Shown piece after piece: positions 1-7,700 of a stretch of 11,383 nt of DNA; position 1 is the first letter of the stretch, and every line of letters begins with the position of its first letter. A program made the position numbers and the translations under genes. This DNA is from Syntrophomonadaceae bacterium (GTDB taxonomy: Bacteria > Bacillota > Dethiobacteria > DTU022), in the NCBI GenBank assembly GCA_003552365.1, contig PUKR01000069.1, positions 1-11,383 of the forward strand, read 5' to 3'. The notes beneath the pieces are model-generated. The model made no database searches and was not told the origin of the DNA. It saw only the letters and a list, made by a program, of their open reading frames with translations.

Positions 1-689
1 CCGGCAGTATAGTGGGAGCACTGTACTGTTCCGGAAAAACAGTCAATGAGCTTTCTGAAATCGCCTCAAGTCTATCCTGGAAGAATATGCTCCATTTTTC
101 TTTTCCTAAGATGGGTTTGATTGATTCATCCCGGCTCCTGGATGTAATTAAAGAATATATCGGTGATATAACTTTTGAAAAATTAGAACTACCGCTGGCA
201 ATCAACGCCGTCGACCTGTTAAGCGGCAAGCAGGTGGTTATGGATAAGGGGCCGGTTGCTGAAGCGGTGCAGGCCAGCTGTGCCATCCCCGGTATTTTTA
301 GCCCGGTAAAATATAATCAGTACTTGTTGGTTGACGGTGGACTTTTAAATAACCTGCCGACCCTGTTTATTGAGGATAAAGGGGTTGACACAATTATTGC
401 GGTAAATGTGGGAGCGCAAAGGGCCCTTAGTAAAGAACCGGGTAATATATTTGAGGTTTTAATCCAATCATTTGATGTGGTACAGCAGTATCGTGATATG
501 GAGGCCCGAAAACACGCCGATTACTTAATTGAACCTGAACTGGGTGATCTCAGCTTTTTTGAAACCGCTAACAGCGCTCTTTTAATTGAACGGGGCTATC
601 AAACTGCCGAACAGGTTTTAAAGCAGGTTAATTTAAGCTCTAAACCGGGCCTGCTGGGCAGGTGGTTTAAAAGGCGCAGCAAAAAGTAA
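1..689 (+). CDS. Patatin-like phospholipase (RssA/NTE-like), 5' end missing
   Basis: This is the C-terminal part of a patatin-fold lipid acyl hydrolase. The reading frame is open to the left edge. It starts at base 3 with G-S-I-V-G-A-L-Y-C-S-G, which matches the stretch just after and including the end of the family's GxSxG nucleophile motif, so the catalytic serine itself probably lies just outside the window. The second half of the Ser-Asp dyad is seen as V-D-G-G-L-L-N-N-L-P, with the Asp codon at 333-335, and A-I-P-G-I-F-S-P-V before it is also typical. About 229 residues remain, which suggests a protein of roughly 260-300 residues, usual for bacterial single-domain patatins. The C-terminus is basic (RWFKRRSKK). 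GTG at 12 is an internal codon, not the start. The gene runs toward the oppositely oriented oxidoreductase operon. Substrate and cell location are unknown. Confidence 0.88.
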   Translation, partial: GSIVGALYCSGKTVNELSEIASSLSWKNMLHFSFPKMGLIDSSRLLDVIKEYIGDITFEKLELPLAINAVDLLSGKQVVMDKGPVAEAVQASCAIPGIFSPVKYNQYLLVDGGLLNNLPTLFIEDKGVDTIIAVNVGAQRALSKEPGNIFEVLIQSFDVVQQYRDMEARKHADYLIEPELGDLSFFETANSALLIERGYQTAEQVLKQVNLSSKPGLLGRWFKRRSKK

Positions 690-845
690 GAGATGATCAA
701 ATGAAAGAACTTCCCTGCAGTGAGGCAATTGTTTCCAGCCGCAGTATGGGGAAATTTGATTCCGAAGCAGTTACCACTGGGCGAATTTAGCTGATCATCG
801 ACGCAGTCGGGCCGGCACACCAGGCTCAACCAATGCTTCGGCAAC

Positions 846-919
846 CACTGCAACTGCTTTAACCGCAATGTTCCCCTCCAAAACGCAGCACGGCTTAGCA
901 ATAACTGTATTTTTTATAA
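846..919 (+). repeat. Arm of a dispersed extragenic repeat (copy A)
   Basis: Bases 878-919 match the reverse complement of 4172-4213 at 35 of 42 positions without a gap, by hand alignment. The part from about 846 to 900 also matches 4360-4416 in the same orientation at roughly 75-80% with small indels. The shared core reads GCAGCACGGCT-AGCA and, in the first pair, is followed by a TTTTTTATAA tail. No matching left arm is visible near 690-800, so this copy looks truncated or decayed. The indels break any shared reading frame, so a non-coding repeat is more likely than a gene remnant. The rest of the gap (690-845 and 920-941) shows no convincing gene or signal. Confidence 0.6.
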
Positions 920-941
920 TGTAGGATCAAAGAAAATACTG

Positions 942-987
942 CTTATAAGAAAAGGGCTGCACCAAAGCATTTTTGGAACAGCCCTGT
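942..987 (-). terminator. Intrinsic terminator of the por operon
   Basis: Read on the minus strand, AGGGCTG pairs with CAGCCCT (plus-strand bases 953-959 and 979-985). An inner CCAAA/TTTGG pairing shortens the loop, and the 3' side is followed by TTTTCTTAT. It lies about 35-70 bases after the stop of the beta-subunit gene, where a Rho-independent terminator is expected. Confidence 0.82.
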
Positions 988-1018
988 TTATATCTCTCTT
1001 ATATGCTTTTAACTGGAA

Positions 1019-1954
1019 CTACTCTGCCTCCCCACAAAGTCGCTTTATTCTTTCCCAATCTTTATCTACATACTCCTGGATCGATTTTAAGACTTCCCGG
1101 TTTTCATCTTTGAAAAGATGGGCAAATCGGCCCTGTGGTTTGAGATATTCTTCTACAGGTTTTTTCTCTTTTGGTTTAGTAGTTAGATTCCATTTGCCGT
1201 TTTCTATTTCATAAAGGGGCCAGACACAGGTTTGCACTGCCAGGCGGGCCAGCTCTATTGTTTCTTCCATGGGGTAGCGCCATCCTCTATGGCACGGCGC
1301 AAGAATGTTAATGAAAGAAGGGCCGTCGGCAGCAAAAGCCTTCTGGGCTTTTTTTACAACATCGCGCCAATTACTGATTGAAGCCTGCGCCACATAAGGG
1401 ATGTTGTGTGCTGCTACTATTCCTGTTAAGTCTTTTCGATTTTCAGTTTTACCGTAACTATCTTTACCGTGAGGGCTTGTAGAGGTCCAGGCCCCTTTCA
1501 TGGTTGCACCGGATCGTTGGATGCCTGTATTCATGTAAGCTTCGTTATTATAACAGACATAAACCATTCGGTGTCCTCTTTCCAACGCTCCTGAAAGGGC
1601 CTGTAACCCGATGTCATAAGTCCCCCCGTCTCCTCCAAAAGCAACAAACCGGTAATCATCTTTAATTTTTCCTTGTTTTTTTAATGAACGGTACGCTGCT
1701 TCAGAACCACTTAAGGTGGAAGCAACATTTTCAAAGGCACAGTGTATATAGGAAGCATTCCAGGAACTATATGGATAAATAGTTGTTGAAACTTCCAGGC
1801 AACCAGTGGGGTTAGCGACAACCAGTTCCACATCATCGGGTGCACCCATTAATATCTGGCGCACTGCTACGGGAGCGCCGCAGCCTGCGCACAAGCGGTG
1901 TCCACTGGTCAACACGTCTTCTTTTTTAACCAGATCTTTTAGTTTTGTGGACAT
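1019..1954 (-). CDS. porB: 2-oxoacid:ferredoxin oxidoreductase, beta subunit (TPP-binding)
   Basis: Thiamine-diphosphate-binding subunit of a four-subunit pyruvate/2-oxoacid:ferredoxin oxidoreductase, a cytoplasmic complex that makes acyl-CoA, CO2 and reduced ferredoxin. At 311 residues it fits the family. Cluster-ligand cysteines near the TPP site appear as L-C-A-G-C-G (Cys22, Cys25), T-G-C (Cys52) and A-P-C-H-R-G-W (Cys221). The TPP/Mg motif is G-G-D-G-G-T-Y-D-I-G around residues 107-116, followed by Y-N-N-E-A-Y-M-N-T-G near 135-144. ATG at 1954 has a GGGGTG-like ribosome-binding site 6-7 bases upstream. Only 11 bases separate it from the alpha gene. It is the last gene of the operon and a terminator follows. 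The ligands and motif order mark it as a POR/VOR-type beta subunit, but they do not say which 2-oxoacid is used. Confidence 0.93.
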   Translation of the reverse strand: MSTKLKDLVKKEDVLTSGHRLCAGCGAPVAVRQILMGAPDDVELVVANPTGCLEVSTTIYPYSSWNASYIHCAFENVASTLSGSEAAYRSLKKQGKIKDDYRFVAFGGDGGTYDIGLQALSGALERGHRMVYVCYNNEAYMNTGIQRSGATMKGAWTSTSPHGKDSYGKTENRKDLTGIVAAHNIPYVAQASISNWRDVVKKAQKAFAADGPSFINILAPCHRGWRYPMEETIELARLAVQTCVWPLYEIENGKWNLTTKPKEKKPVEEYLKPQGRFAHLFKDENREVLKSIQEYVDKDWERIKRLCGEAE

Positions 1955-1965
1955 TTATATCACCC

Positions 1966-3159
1966 CTATTCCCTGAGACCCAGGTAATTTATTTTCTGTT
2001 CTGCTTTGCCGCTGGAATTCATTTCGAGTATTTCCTCCATGGCTTTTTTGACCAGTTCGACTGACAGGTCACGTCCTCCAAGGCCGTAAACATAATTGAC
2101 CATAAGAGGCTTAGCTTCTTGTTCGTAGAACGAGGAGCGCAGCTCATTAAAAACGGGGCCGCCCATTCCCCCGGCGAAGGTAGTGGATCGATCAAAGACC
2201 GCTACTGTTTTTACGCCGGATAATGCTTTTATTAATTCCTCGGCGGGGAAAGGCCTGAAGCTTCGCAGTTTAATCATGCCGGCACGGATTCCGTTGGAGC
2301 GCAGGCATTCAACCTGATGGCGTATTGTTCCGGCACCCGACCCTTGAGCAATTACCGCAAACTCGGCATCTTCCATCCCAAGAGTTTCAAAAAGCCCATA
2401 AGTCCGGCCGCTGATCTTTTCAAATTCATCAGACACATTTTTGATGACCGGTAAAGCGTTTGCCATCGCTTCTTCTTGCTGCCGTTTAAACTCAAAGTAA
2501 TAACTATGAACAAATGGTCCTACACAAACCGGGTTGTTGGGATCAAGCATTGTAAATGGAGCGTTTCTTTCACCAACAAAGTTTTTAACTTTTTCATCAT
2601 CAATCAGGTCAACCCGGTCTACAGCGTGAGAAATAATAAAACCATCCATGAGCACCATTACAGGCAGGTAGACATCAGGATGTTCGGAAATTCGCACCGC
2701 CTGGATAATATTATCGTATGCTTCTTGAGCATTTTCGGAGAATAACTGGATCCACCCGGAATCTCGCGCTCCCATGCTGTCGCTATGGTCGCAATGGATA
2801 TTAATAGGAGCAGATAGTGATCTGTTAACGTTGGGCATTACCATAGGTAATCTTAACCCGGAGGCAATGTAAAGCAATTCCCACATCAGGCCCAACCCTT
2901 GCGAACAGGTAGCGGTCATAACGCGAGCCCCGCTGGAGGCGGCACCAATACAGGCACTCATGGCGCTGTGCTCACTTTCAACATTGACCAGCTCTGTATC
3001 TACTAAACCATCGGCAGCTATAGCCGAAAAAGCTTGCACAATATCGGTTTGAGGGGTAATCGGATAAGCTGCCACAACATCGGGATTAATTTGCCGCATT
3101 GCTTCAGCCACTGCCTCATTTCCTACAATGGCAACAGTTTTGCTGTTTATAACAGCCAT
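1966..3159 (-). CDS. porA: 2-oxoacid:ferredoxin oxidoreductase, alpha subunit
   Basis: Alpha subunit (397 residues) carrying the pyrimidine-side and transketolase C-terminal-like domains that form the active site with beta. The N-terminal signature A-Y-P-I-T-P-Q-T-D-I is at residues 31-40. The conserved glutamate that would activate TPP is in V-E-S-E-H-S-A-M (Glu63), equivalent to the S-E-A-G-A segment of PFOR. The segment S-A-P-I-N-I-H-C-D-H-S-D-S-M-G (residues 116-130) is also characteristic, and the C-terminal domain begins near residue 265 (F-A-V-I-A-Q-G-S-G-A-G-T). The ATG at 3159 follows AAGGAGG with a five-base gap, an excellent start. The gene sits 35 bases after the delta subunit and 11 before beta, so all are co-transcribed. 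The T. maritima-type POR alpha is close to the same length. A VOR-like substrate is possible. Confidence 0.93.
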   Translation of the reverse strand: MAVINSKTVAIVGNEAVAEAMRQINPDVVAAYPITPQTDIVQAFSAIAADGLVDTELVNVESEHSAMSACIGAASSGARVMTATCSQGLGLMWELLYIASGLRLPMVMPNVNRSLSAPINIHCDHSDSMGARDSGWIQLFSENAQEAYDNIIQAVRISEHPDVYLPVMVLMDGFIISHAVDRVDLIDDEKVKNFVGERNAPFTMLDPNNPVCVGPFVHSYYFEFKRQQEEAMANALPVIKNVSDEFEKISGRTYGLFETLGMEDAEFAVIAQGSGAGTIRHQVECLRSNGIRAGMIKLRSFRPFPAEELIKALSGVKTVAVFDRSTTFAGGMGGPVFNELRSSFYEQEAKPLMVNYVYGLGGRDLSVELVKKAMEEILEMNSSGKAEQKINYLGLRE

Positions 3160-3194
3160 TTTCTTCCTCCTTTCAAAACGAGGGTGTTAAAAAA

Positions 3195-3515
3195 CTATTT
3201 TTCCTTACTTTGCGCTTCTATTTCGCTTATCATTTCAAAGGCATCAACCGGACATTCTTTCGCACAGATGCCGCAGCCTTTACAGTAATCATAATCTACA
3301 CCCGCAAATTCATCGTTAGAAAAACTTATGCAACCTTCGGGGCAAAATACGAAGCAGATGAAGCAGTTGTTGCACTTTTCTTTGTCGTGGATGGGTCGTA
3401 AAGAACGCCACCCTCCGGTTTTTACCTGGCGAGAATTACCGGGATCTTTGATTGCTATCCCGGTAGGGTGTTCTTTCCAGTGCCATTCATCAATTTTACT
3501 GATATCCCAGCTCAT
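3195..3515 (-). CDS. porD: 2-oxoacid:ferredoxin oxidoreductase, delta subunit (2x[4Fe-4S])
   Basis: Small ferredoxin-like subunit (106 residues) that passes electrons from the TPP site to external ferredoxin. Two classical cluster motifs are seen. The first is C-N-N-C-F-I-C-F-V-F-C-P (Cys48, 51, 54, 58) and the second is C-K-G-C-G-I-C-A-K-E-C-P (Cys78, 81, 84, 88). The N-terminal part (W-H-W-K-E-H-P, T-G-G-W-R-S-L-R-P) is typical of POR delta chains rather than free ferredoxins. The ATG overlaps the gamma stop as ATGA (3512-3515), and a GGAGG site lies inside the end of the gamma gene (3526-3530), which indicates translational coupling. The alpha gene follows after 35 bases. Confidence 0.93.
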   Translation of the reverse strand: MSWDISKIDEWHWKEHPTGIAIKDPGNSRQVKTGGWRSLRPIHDKEKCNNCFICFVFCPEGCISFSNDEFAGVDYDYCKGCGICAKECPVDAFEMISEIEAQSKEK

Positions 3516-4093
3516 TCACCCTTCACCTCCTCAAAAGCTCTTTCCAGGGCGGTAATATTACTGTCGACAACTTTCTGCGGGAACTTCTTCTCGAACGATT
3601 CTTTCAAGTACCCGGCGGCCTCCTCTTTACTTAAGAGCTCCGTAATACTTAAAAGCGCACCCAGCATCGGGATATTTGGCATAAAGCGGCCGAGGGATTC
3701 CATAGAAATATTTGTGGCATCTATGGTGTACAGTTTGCGCCCTTCGAGGTTGATCCGTTTCCTGGTTTCAGATGGATTCTCATGTGAATTGATCAGGACA
3801 ATCCCATCTTCAGGCAAGCCGGTAGTGATATCCACTACCTCCAGTAAAGTATGGTCGACAACAACCACAATTTGGGGATAGTTTACTCCACAGTAGGTGG
3901 ATATTTTATGCTTACTCAACCTGTTAAAACACTGTATGGGAGCTCCCATACGTTCCGGGCCGTATTCAGGAAAAGCCTGGAAAAACATGTCTTTAACCAG
4001 CGACATTTCGGCAAGCATTTTCGCAGCTGTTACAGCCCCCTGTCCTCCCCTGGCGTGCCAGCGGATTTCAGTAATCTCATCCGTTGTAATCAT
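3512..4093 (-). CDS. porG: 2-oxoacid:ferredoxin oxidoreductase, gamma subunit
   Basis: First gene of the operon: the gamma subunit (193 residues), which in single-chain PFOR corresponds to the internal domain that helps bind CoA. The N-terminal signature E-I-R-W-H-A-R-G-G-Q-G-A-V-T-A-A-K-M-L (about residues 9-27) and F-P-E-Y-G-P-E-R-M-G-A-P (about 41-52) are diagnostic of the family. Length equals that of typical POR gamma chains. The ATG at 4093 has GGAGGTG about eight bases upstream. The four-gene order gamma-delta-alpha-beta is the standard one for POR/VOR operons (gamma is also called porC). The substrate is not resolved by the sequence. Confidence 0.93.
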   Translation of the reverse strand: MITTDEITEIRWHARGGQGAVTAAKMLAEMSLVKDMFFQAFPEYGPERMGAPIQCFNRLSKHKISTYCGVNYPQIVVVVDHTLLEVVDITTGLPEDGIVLINSHENPSETRKRINLEGRKLYTIDATNISMESLGRFMPNIPMLGALLSITELLSKEEAAGYLKESFEKKFPQKVVDSNITALERAFEEVKGE

Positions 4094-4130
4094 AGTTGTT
4101 ACACCTCCAGTCTTGTTATTGTTCTACAAC

Positions 4131-4172
4131 AACATACGAGATTGTCAGTAAACGTTACAATCCAGAACGTTT
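4131..4172 (-). promoter_or_regulatory. Candidate por operon promoter with operator-like inverted repeat
   Basis: On the minus strand a possible -35 TTGTAA (plus 4155-4160) is followed after 18 bases by TATGTT (plus 4131-4136), placing a start about 30 bases before the gamma ATG. The -35 overlaps a perfect 7-bp inverted repeat, AAACGTT and AACGTTT (4150-4156 and 4166-4172, 9-base spacer), which could be an operator. A second short inverted repeat, TTGTTCTACAACAA (4119-4132), lies at the start of the transcript. Promoter hexamers are only moderate matches, so this is a suggestion from position and pattern. Confidence 0.35.
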
Positions 4173-4416
4173 TATAAAAAACAAAGTTACTGCTCAGCCG
4201 TGCTGCATTTCAGACTGGTTCCGGCTCATCGTGGACAATGGCATCGACCTCAGCCGCAGGCTTTTGCCTTGGTTCCCCTCGGCATTCTCCATCTAAGGCT
4301 TTAGGCTTCGGCGGCCTGCCTCCATGCAGGCTGACCGGCTGCAATCTCTGCCCCAAAGGCCATTGCAATCGCTTTACCTGCAATGTCTCCAGTCCAAAAT
4401 GCAGCACGTCTGAGCA
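4172..4416. repeat. MITE-like element with 28-bp terminal inverted repeats (copy B)
   Basis: Bases 4191-4218 and the reverse complement of 4389-4416 agree at 25 of 28 positions, both beginning TGCTCAG and containing CGTGCTGCATTT. They bound about 226 bases. Outside the left arm the sequence to 4172 continues the match to copy A (846-919), including the T/A-rich tail. Inside is a small hairpin, GCCTGC-CTCCAT-GCAGGC (about 4314-4331). Open frames across it carry no recognisable domain, and the frame is not kept between copies. No clear target-site duplication is visible. It may be a decayed miniature transposable element or another palindromic extragenic repeat; the class is unknown. Confidence 0.6.
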
Positions 4417-4647
4417 GACACAAAACAAAAAAACATCCCAGGAATTTTGAATAATCCTTTTGTAGGCCAGGTTAATTCAACCAGTATTTGCCAGCTTAAA
4501 GAGCAAGCTTAGATATTACCTTAAGGTGATGCTGAGTCGGAAAATTTTCTATTATCCATTTATTTCCGTTAACTCCTTTATGATGATACCATATCCCCTT
4601 ACCATAATCAATTTATTATAATAGCAAGTTTTTTCCATGAATACAGT
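4417..4647. other. Gene-free stretch between repeat element and PFOR terminator
   Basis: No open frame with a plausible start, ribosome-binding site or recognisable protein is seen on either strand. The sequence is AT-rich. The only structure noticed is a 16-base near-palindrome, ATTACCTTAAGGTGAT, at 4515-4530, of unknown meaning. Confidence 0.5.
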
Positions 4648-4686
4648 AAAAGTGCACTCTCTTGCAAAAAACGAAAGCGCACTTTT
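4648..4686 (-). terminator. Intrinsic terminator of the PFOR gene
   Basis: AAAAGTGC (4648-4655) pairs with GCACTTTT (4679-4686). The stem continues inward through a G-T pair and CTTTC/GAGAG to about 14 bp, closing on an 11-base T/A-rich loop. It begins about 32 bases after the PFOR stop. The stem ends in A4 and T4, so it could work in both directions, separating PFOR transcription from the por operon. Confidence 0.82.
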
Positions 4687-4717
4687 ATATTTCCCGTTTT
4701 TAATTGGCATTTACCGG

Positions 4718-7700
4718 CTAGCTATCTGAGTTAGCCTGAGCCTCGGCCAGTTGTTGCAGCATTTCAAGCCTTTCTTTGGCCACTTTTTCCGCTTCGTTAA
4801 ACAGCTTTTCAGCCCGTTCGGGAAACTCTTTTTGCAGTGAACGGAAGCGAACTTCATTCATCATGAATGTATGCAGGTCTTCTTTCGGCTCCTTGGAATC
4901 CAGGATAAATGGATTTTTACCTTCTTTGGACAACAGCGGATTATAACGGTACAGAGGCCAGTATCCCGATTCTACGGCAAGCTTTCCTTCCCGCTGGCTC
5001 TTGGTCATATCGATCCCGTGTCCGATGCAAGGAGAATAGGCAATGATTATTGAGGGTCCCGGGTAGGCTTCCGCTTCGGTGATAGCCTTTAAGAACTGGC
5101 TCTGGCTGGCCCCCATTGAGACCATGGCCACATATACATAACCATAAGTGACAGCCATCAAACCTAAATCTTTCTTGCGGGTTTCTTTACCGGCAGCGGC
5201 AAATTTGGCAATGGCTGCGGTCGGTGTTGATTTTGAAGATTGCCCGCCGGTGTTGGAATAAACCTCTGTATCGAGAACTAACAGGTTTACATCAGCCCCG
5301 GTGGAAATAACATGGTCTAAACCTCCAAAGCCAATATCATAAGCCCAGCCGTCTCCACCGATTATCCAAATTGAACGCTTCGGTAGCAATTCAGCTTTTT
5401 CCCGCATTTCGGCAAGCAGCGCACTGTTGCTATTATTCGGGGACTCATTTTCAAGAACTTCGCGAACCCGGTCGGCAGCATCTAAAGACGGGTCGCCTTC
5501 ATCCTTAACTTCCAGCCATTTTTGCAGCGCATCTTTTAAGTCTAAGGAAATATCTGTTTCAAGTACCTTGTTCACGGTTTCGATTAATTTGGCGCGCTGC
5601 TGGTTGATCGCCAGGGAATACCCGAAGCCAAATTCAGCATTGTCCTCGAAAAGTGAGCTTGCCCAGGCCGGTCCGCGCCCTTTTTTATCCATGGTATATG
5701 GGACAGTAGGCGCGTTGCCCCCGTAAATGGATGAACAACCGGTAGCGTTGGCGATAACCATCCGGTTGCCGAATAGTTGAGTGATCACCTTAATATAGGG
5801 TGTTTCGCCACAACCGGCACAGGCCCCGCTGTATTCAAATAGCGGTCTGCGGAACTGGCTGCCACGCACTGTATTTGTTTTAATCTCTATATCAACTTCC
5901 GGCAGGCTTTCAGCAAAGCGGAAATTAGCATCTTCGACTTCTTGTACATCTTCCAGCGGTTTCATTTCCAACGCTTTTTCCTTGGCCGGGCATACATCTA
6001 CGCAGTTTGCGCAACCGGTGCAGTCCAGCGGTGAGGGTTGAATCCGGTATTTAAAACCTTTAATATCTTTAGCTTTTCCGTCTAAAGTTGTAAAGCTTTC
6101 CGGTGCCCCGTCCAAATCTTCTTCGCGGGCCAGGTATGGCCTGATTACTGCATGCGGACATACAAAGGAGCACTGGTTGCACTGGATACAGTTTTCCTCT
6201 ATCCAAACCGGCACATGGACAGCAATTCCTCTTTTTTCGTACCTGGTAGTTCCGGTTGGGACAGTGCCATCAGGGGTAAATGCGCTTACCGGCAGATCGT
6301 CCCCTTTTAACTCAATCATCGGGTAGATGTTTTCACAAACATACTGCGGGGCTTCTTCAGGTTCAAAAGTGGCCCCAGTGGTTGCCTCGGCCCACTCCCC
6401 GGGGTAATTGACGTCTTCAATTGCTTCCAGGGCCTTGTAGATGGCATTTACGTTTTTTTCTACAACATCGGCGCCTTTTTTACCGTATGTTTTCTCGATC
6501 ATTTTTTCAATTTCTTTAATGGCCAGATCCGGGTCGATTACTTCAGACAACTTGAAGAATGCCGCCTGCATAATAATATTAATCCGTCCGCCAAGGCCTA
6601 GTTTTTCCGCAATCGTGAAGGCGTCAATGTTATAGAACTTGAGATTCTTTTGGGCAATAGTCTTTTTCATCTCTGCAGGAAGGTGTTCTTCCATTTCCTC
6701 CACGTTCCAGTTGGAGTTCAGCAGGAATATCCCGTTTTCCCTAACTCCTTCCAGTATATCGTAACGGGTTACGAAAGCGGGATTGTGACAGGCTATGAAA
6801 TCAGCTTCATCAATAAGGTAAGTGGATTTGATCGGCTCATGTCCAAAGCGAAGGTGGGATACGGTAATGCCACCTGATTTTTTCGAGTCATAGACGAAGT
6901 AGCCCTGGGCGTATTGGTCTGTATTGTCGCCGATTATGATAATGCTGTTTTTATTCGCTCCAACGGTCCCGTCTGCTCCGAGCCCGAAAAACTTGGCCCG
7001 GTGAGTGCCTTCTGGAGTTGTATACAGGCAGCTCGGGTAATCAAGAGAGGTATGAGTTACATCATCTGTAATGCCAACGGTGAAATGATTCCTGGGTTGT
7101 TCAGAGTTTAAGTTGTCAAAAACTCCTTTGGCCATACAGGGATTAAATTCTTTCGAACCCAGCCCGTAACGGCCGCCAATTACCGTGATGCGTTTATCTG
7201 CCTCAGTTAAAGCCGTGCAAACATCCTGGTAAAGCGGCTCACCTAAAGAGCCCGGTTCTTTTGTTCTGTCCAGGACGGCGATCCGCTTGCAGGTGGCGGG
7301 CAGGGCAGCTAAAAAGTGCTTCTTGGAAAAGGGACGGTAAAGCCGGACTTTAAGCAAACCCACTTTCTCTCCCTGTTTATTTAAATAATTAACTGTTTCT
7401 TCTACGGTATCACTGGCTGAACCCATGCATACAATTACCGATTCAGCATCTTCTGCGCCGCAGTAGTCGAACAAGTTGTAACGGCGACCGGTTAACTCAT
7501 AAACCTGGTCCATTACCGTTTCTACTTCTTCTGGTGTGTTGTTATAGTAGGTGTTTGCCGCTTCCCGGTTCTGGAAGTAGATATCCGGGTTTTGTGCGGT
7601 GCCGCGTTGATGAGGCCTTTCCGGGCTCAGGGCTCTTTCGCGGAAGGCTCTGATTGCATCCCAGTCGACAAGGTTTTTAATGTCTTCATAATCAATTAGC

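Noticed and set aside
701..790. A 29-codon open frame on the + strand after the patatin gene (M-K-E-L-P-C-S-E-A...)
   Set aside because: Weak ribosome-binding site, no recognisable family and no sign of conservation; it lies in a region next to a decayed repeat.
599..901. 100-codon open frame on the minus strand overlapping the patatin 3' end
   Set aside because: It overlaps a confident gene on the other strand, includes the repeat arm, and its frame is not kept in the second repeat copy because of an indel.
4142..4160. Rex-like site TTGTCAGTAAACGTTACAA in front of the por operon
   Set aside because: Only the outer TTGT/ACAA is symmetrical and the length is 19 rather than the usual 18 bases; a redox-repressor call would be over-reading.
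4210..4450. Open frames of about 70 codons on both strands inside the repeat element
   Set aside because: They coincide with the inverted-repeat element, lack ribosome-binding sites and known domains, and their frame differs from that of the related copy.
4515..4530. Near-palindrome ATTACCTTAAGGTGAT in the gene-free stretch
   Set aside because: A single 16-base palindrome with no promoter or gene beside it; may be chance.
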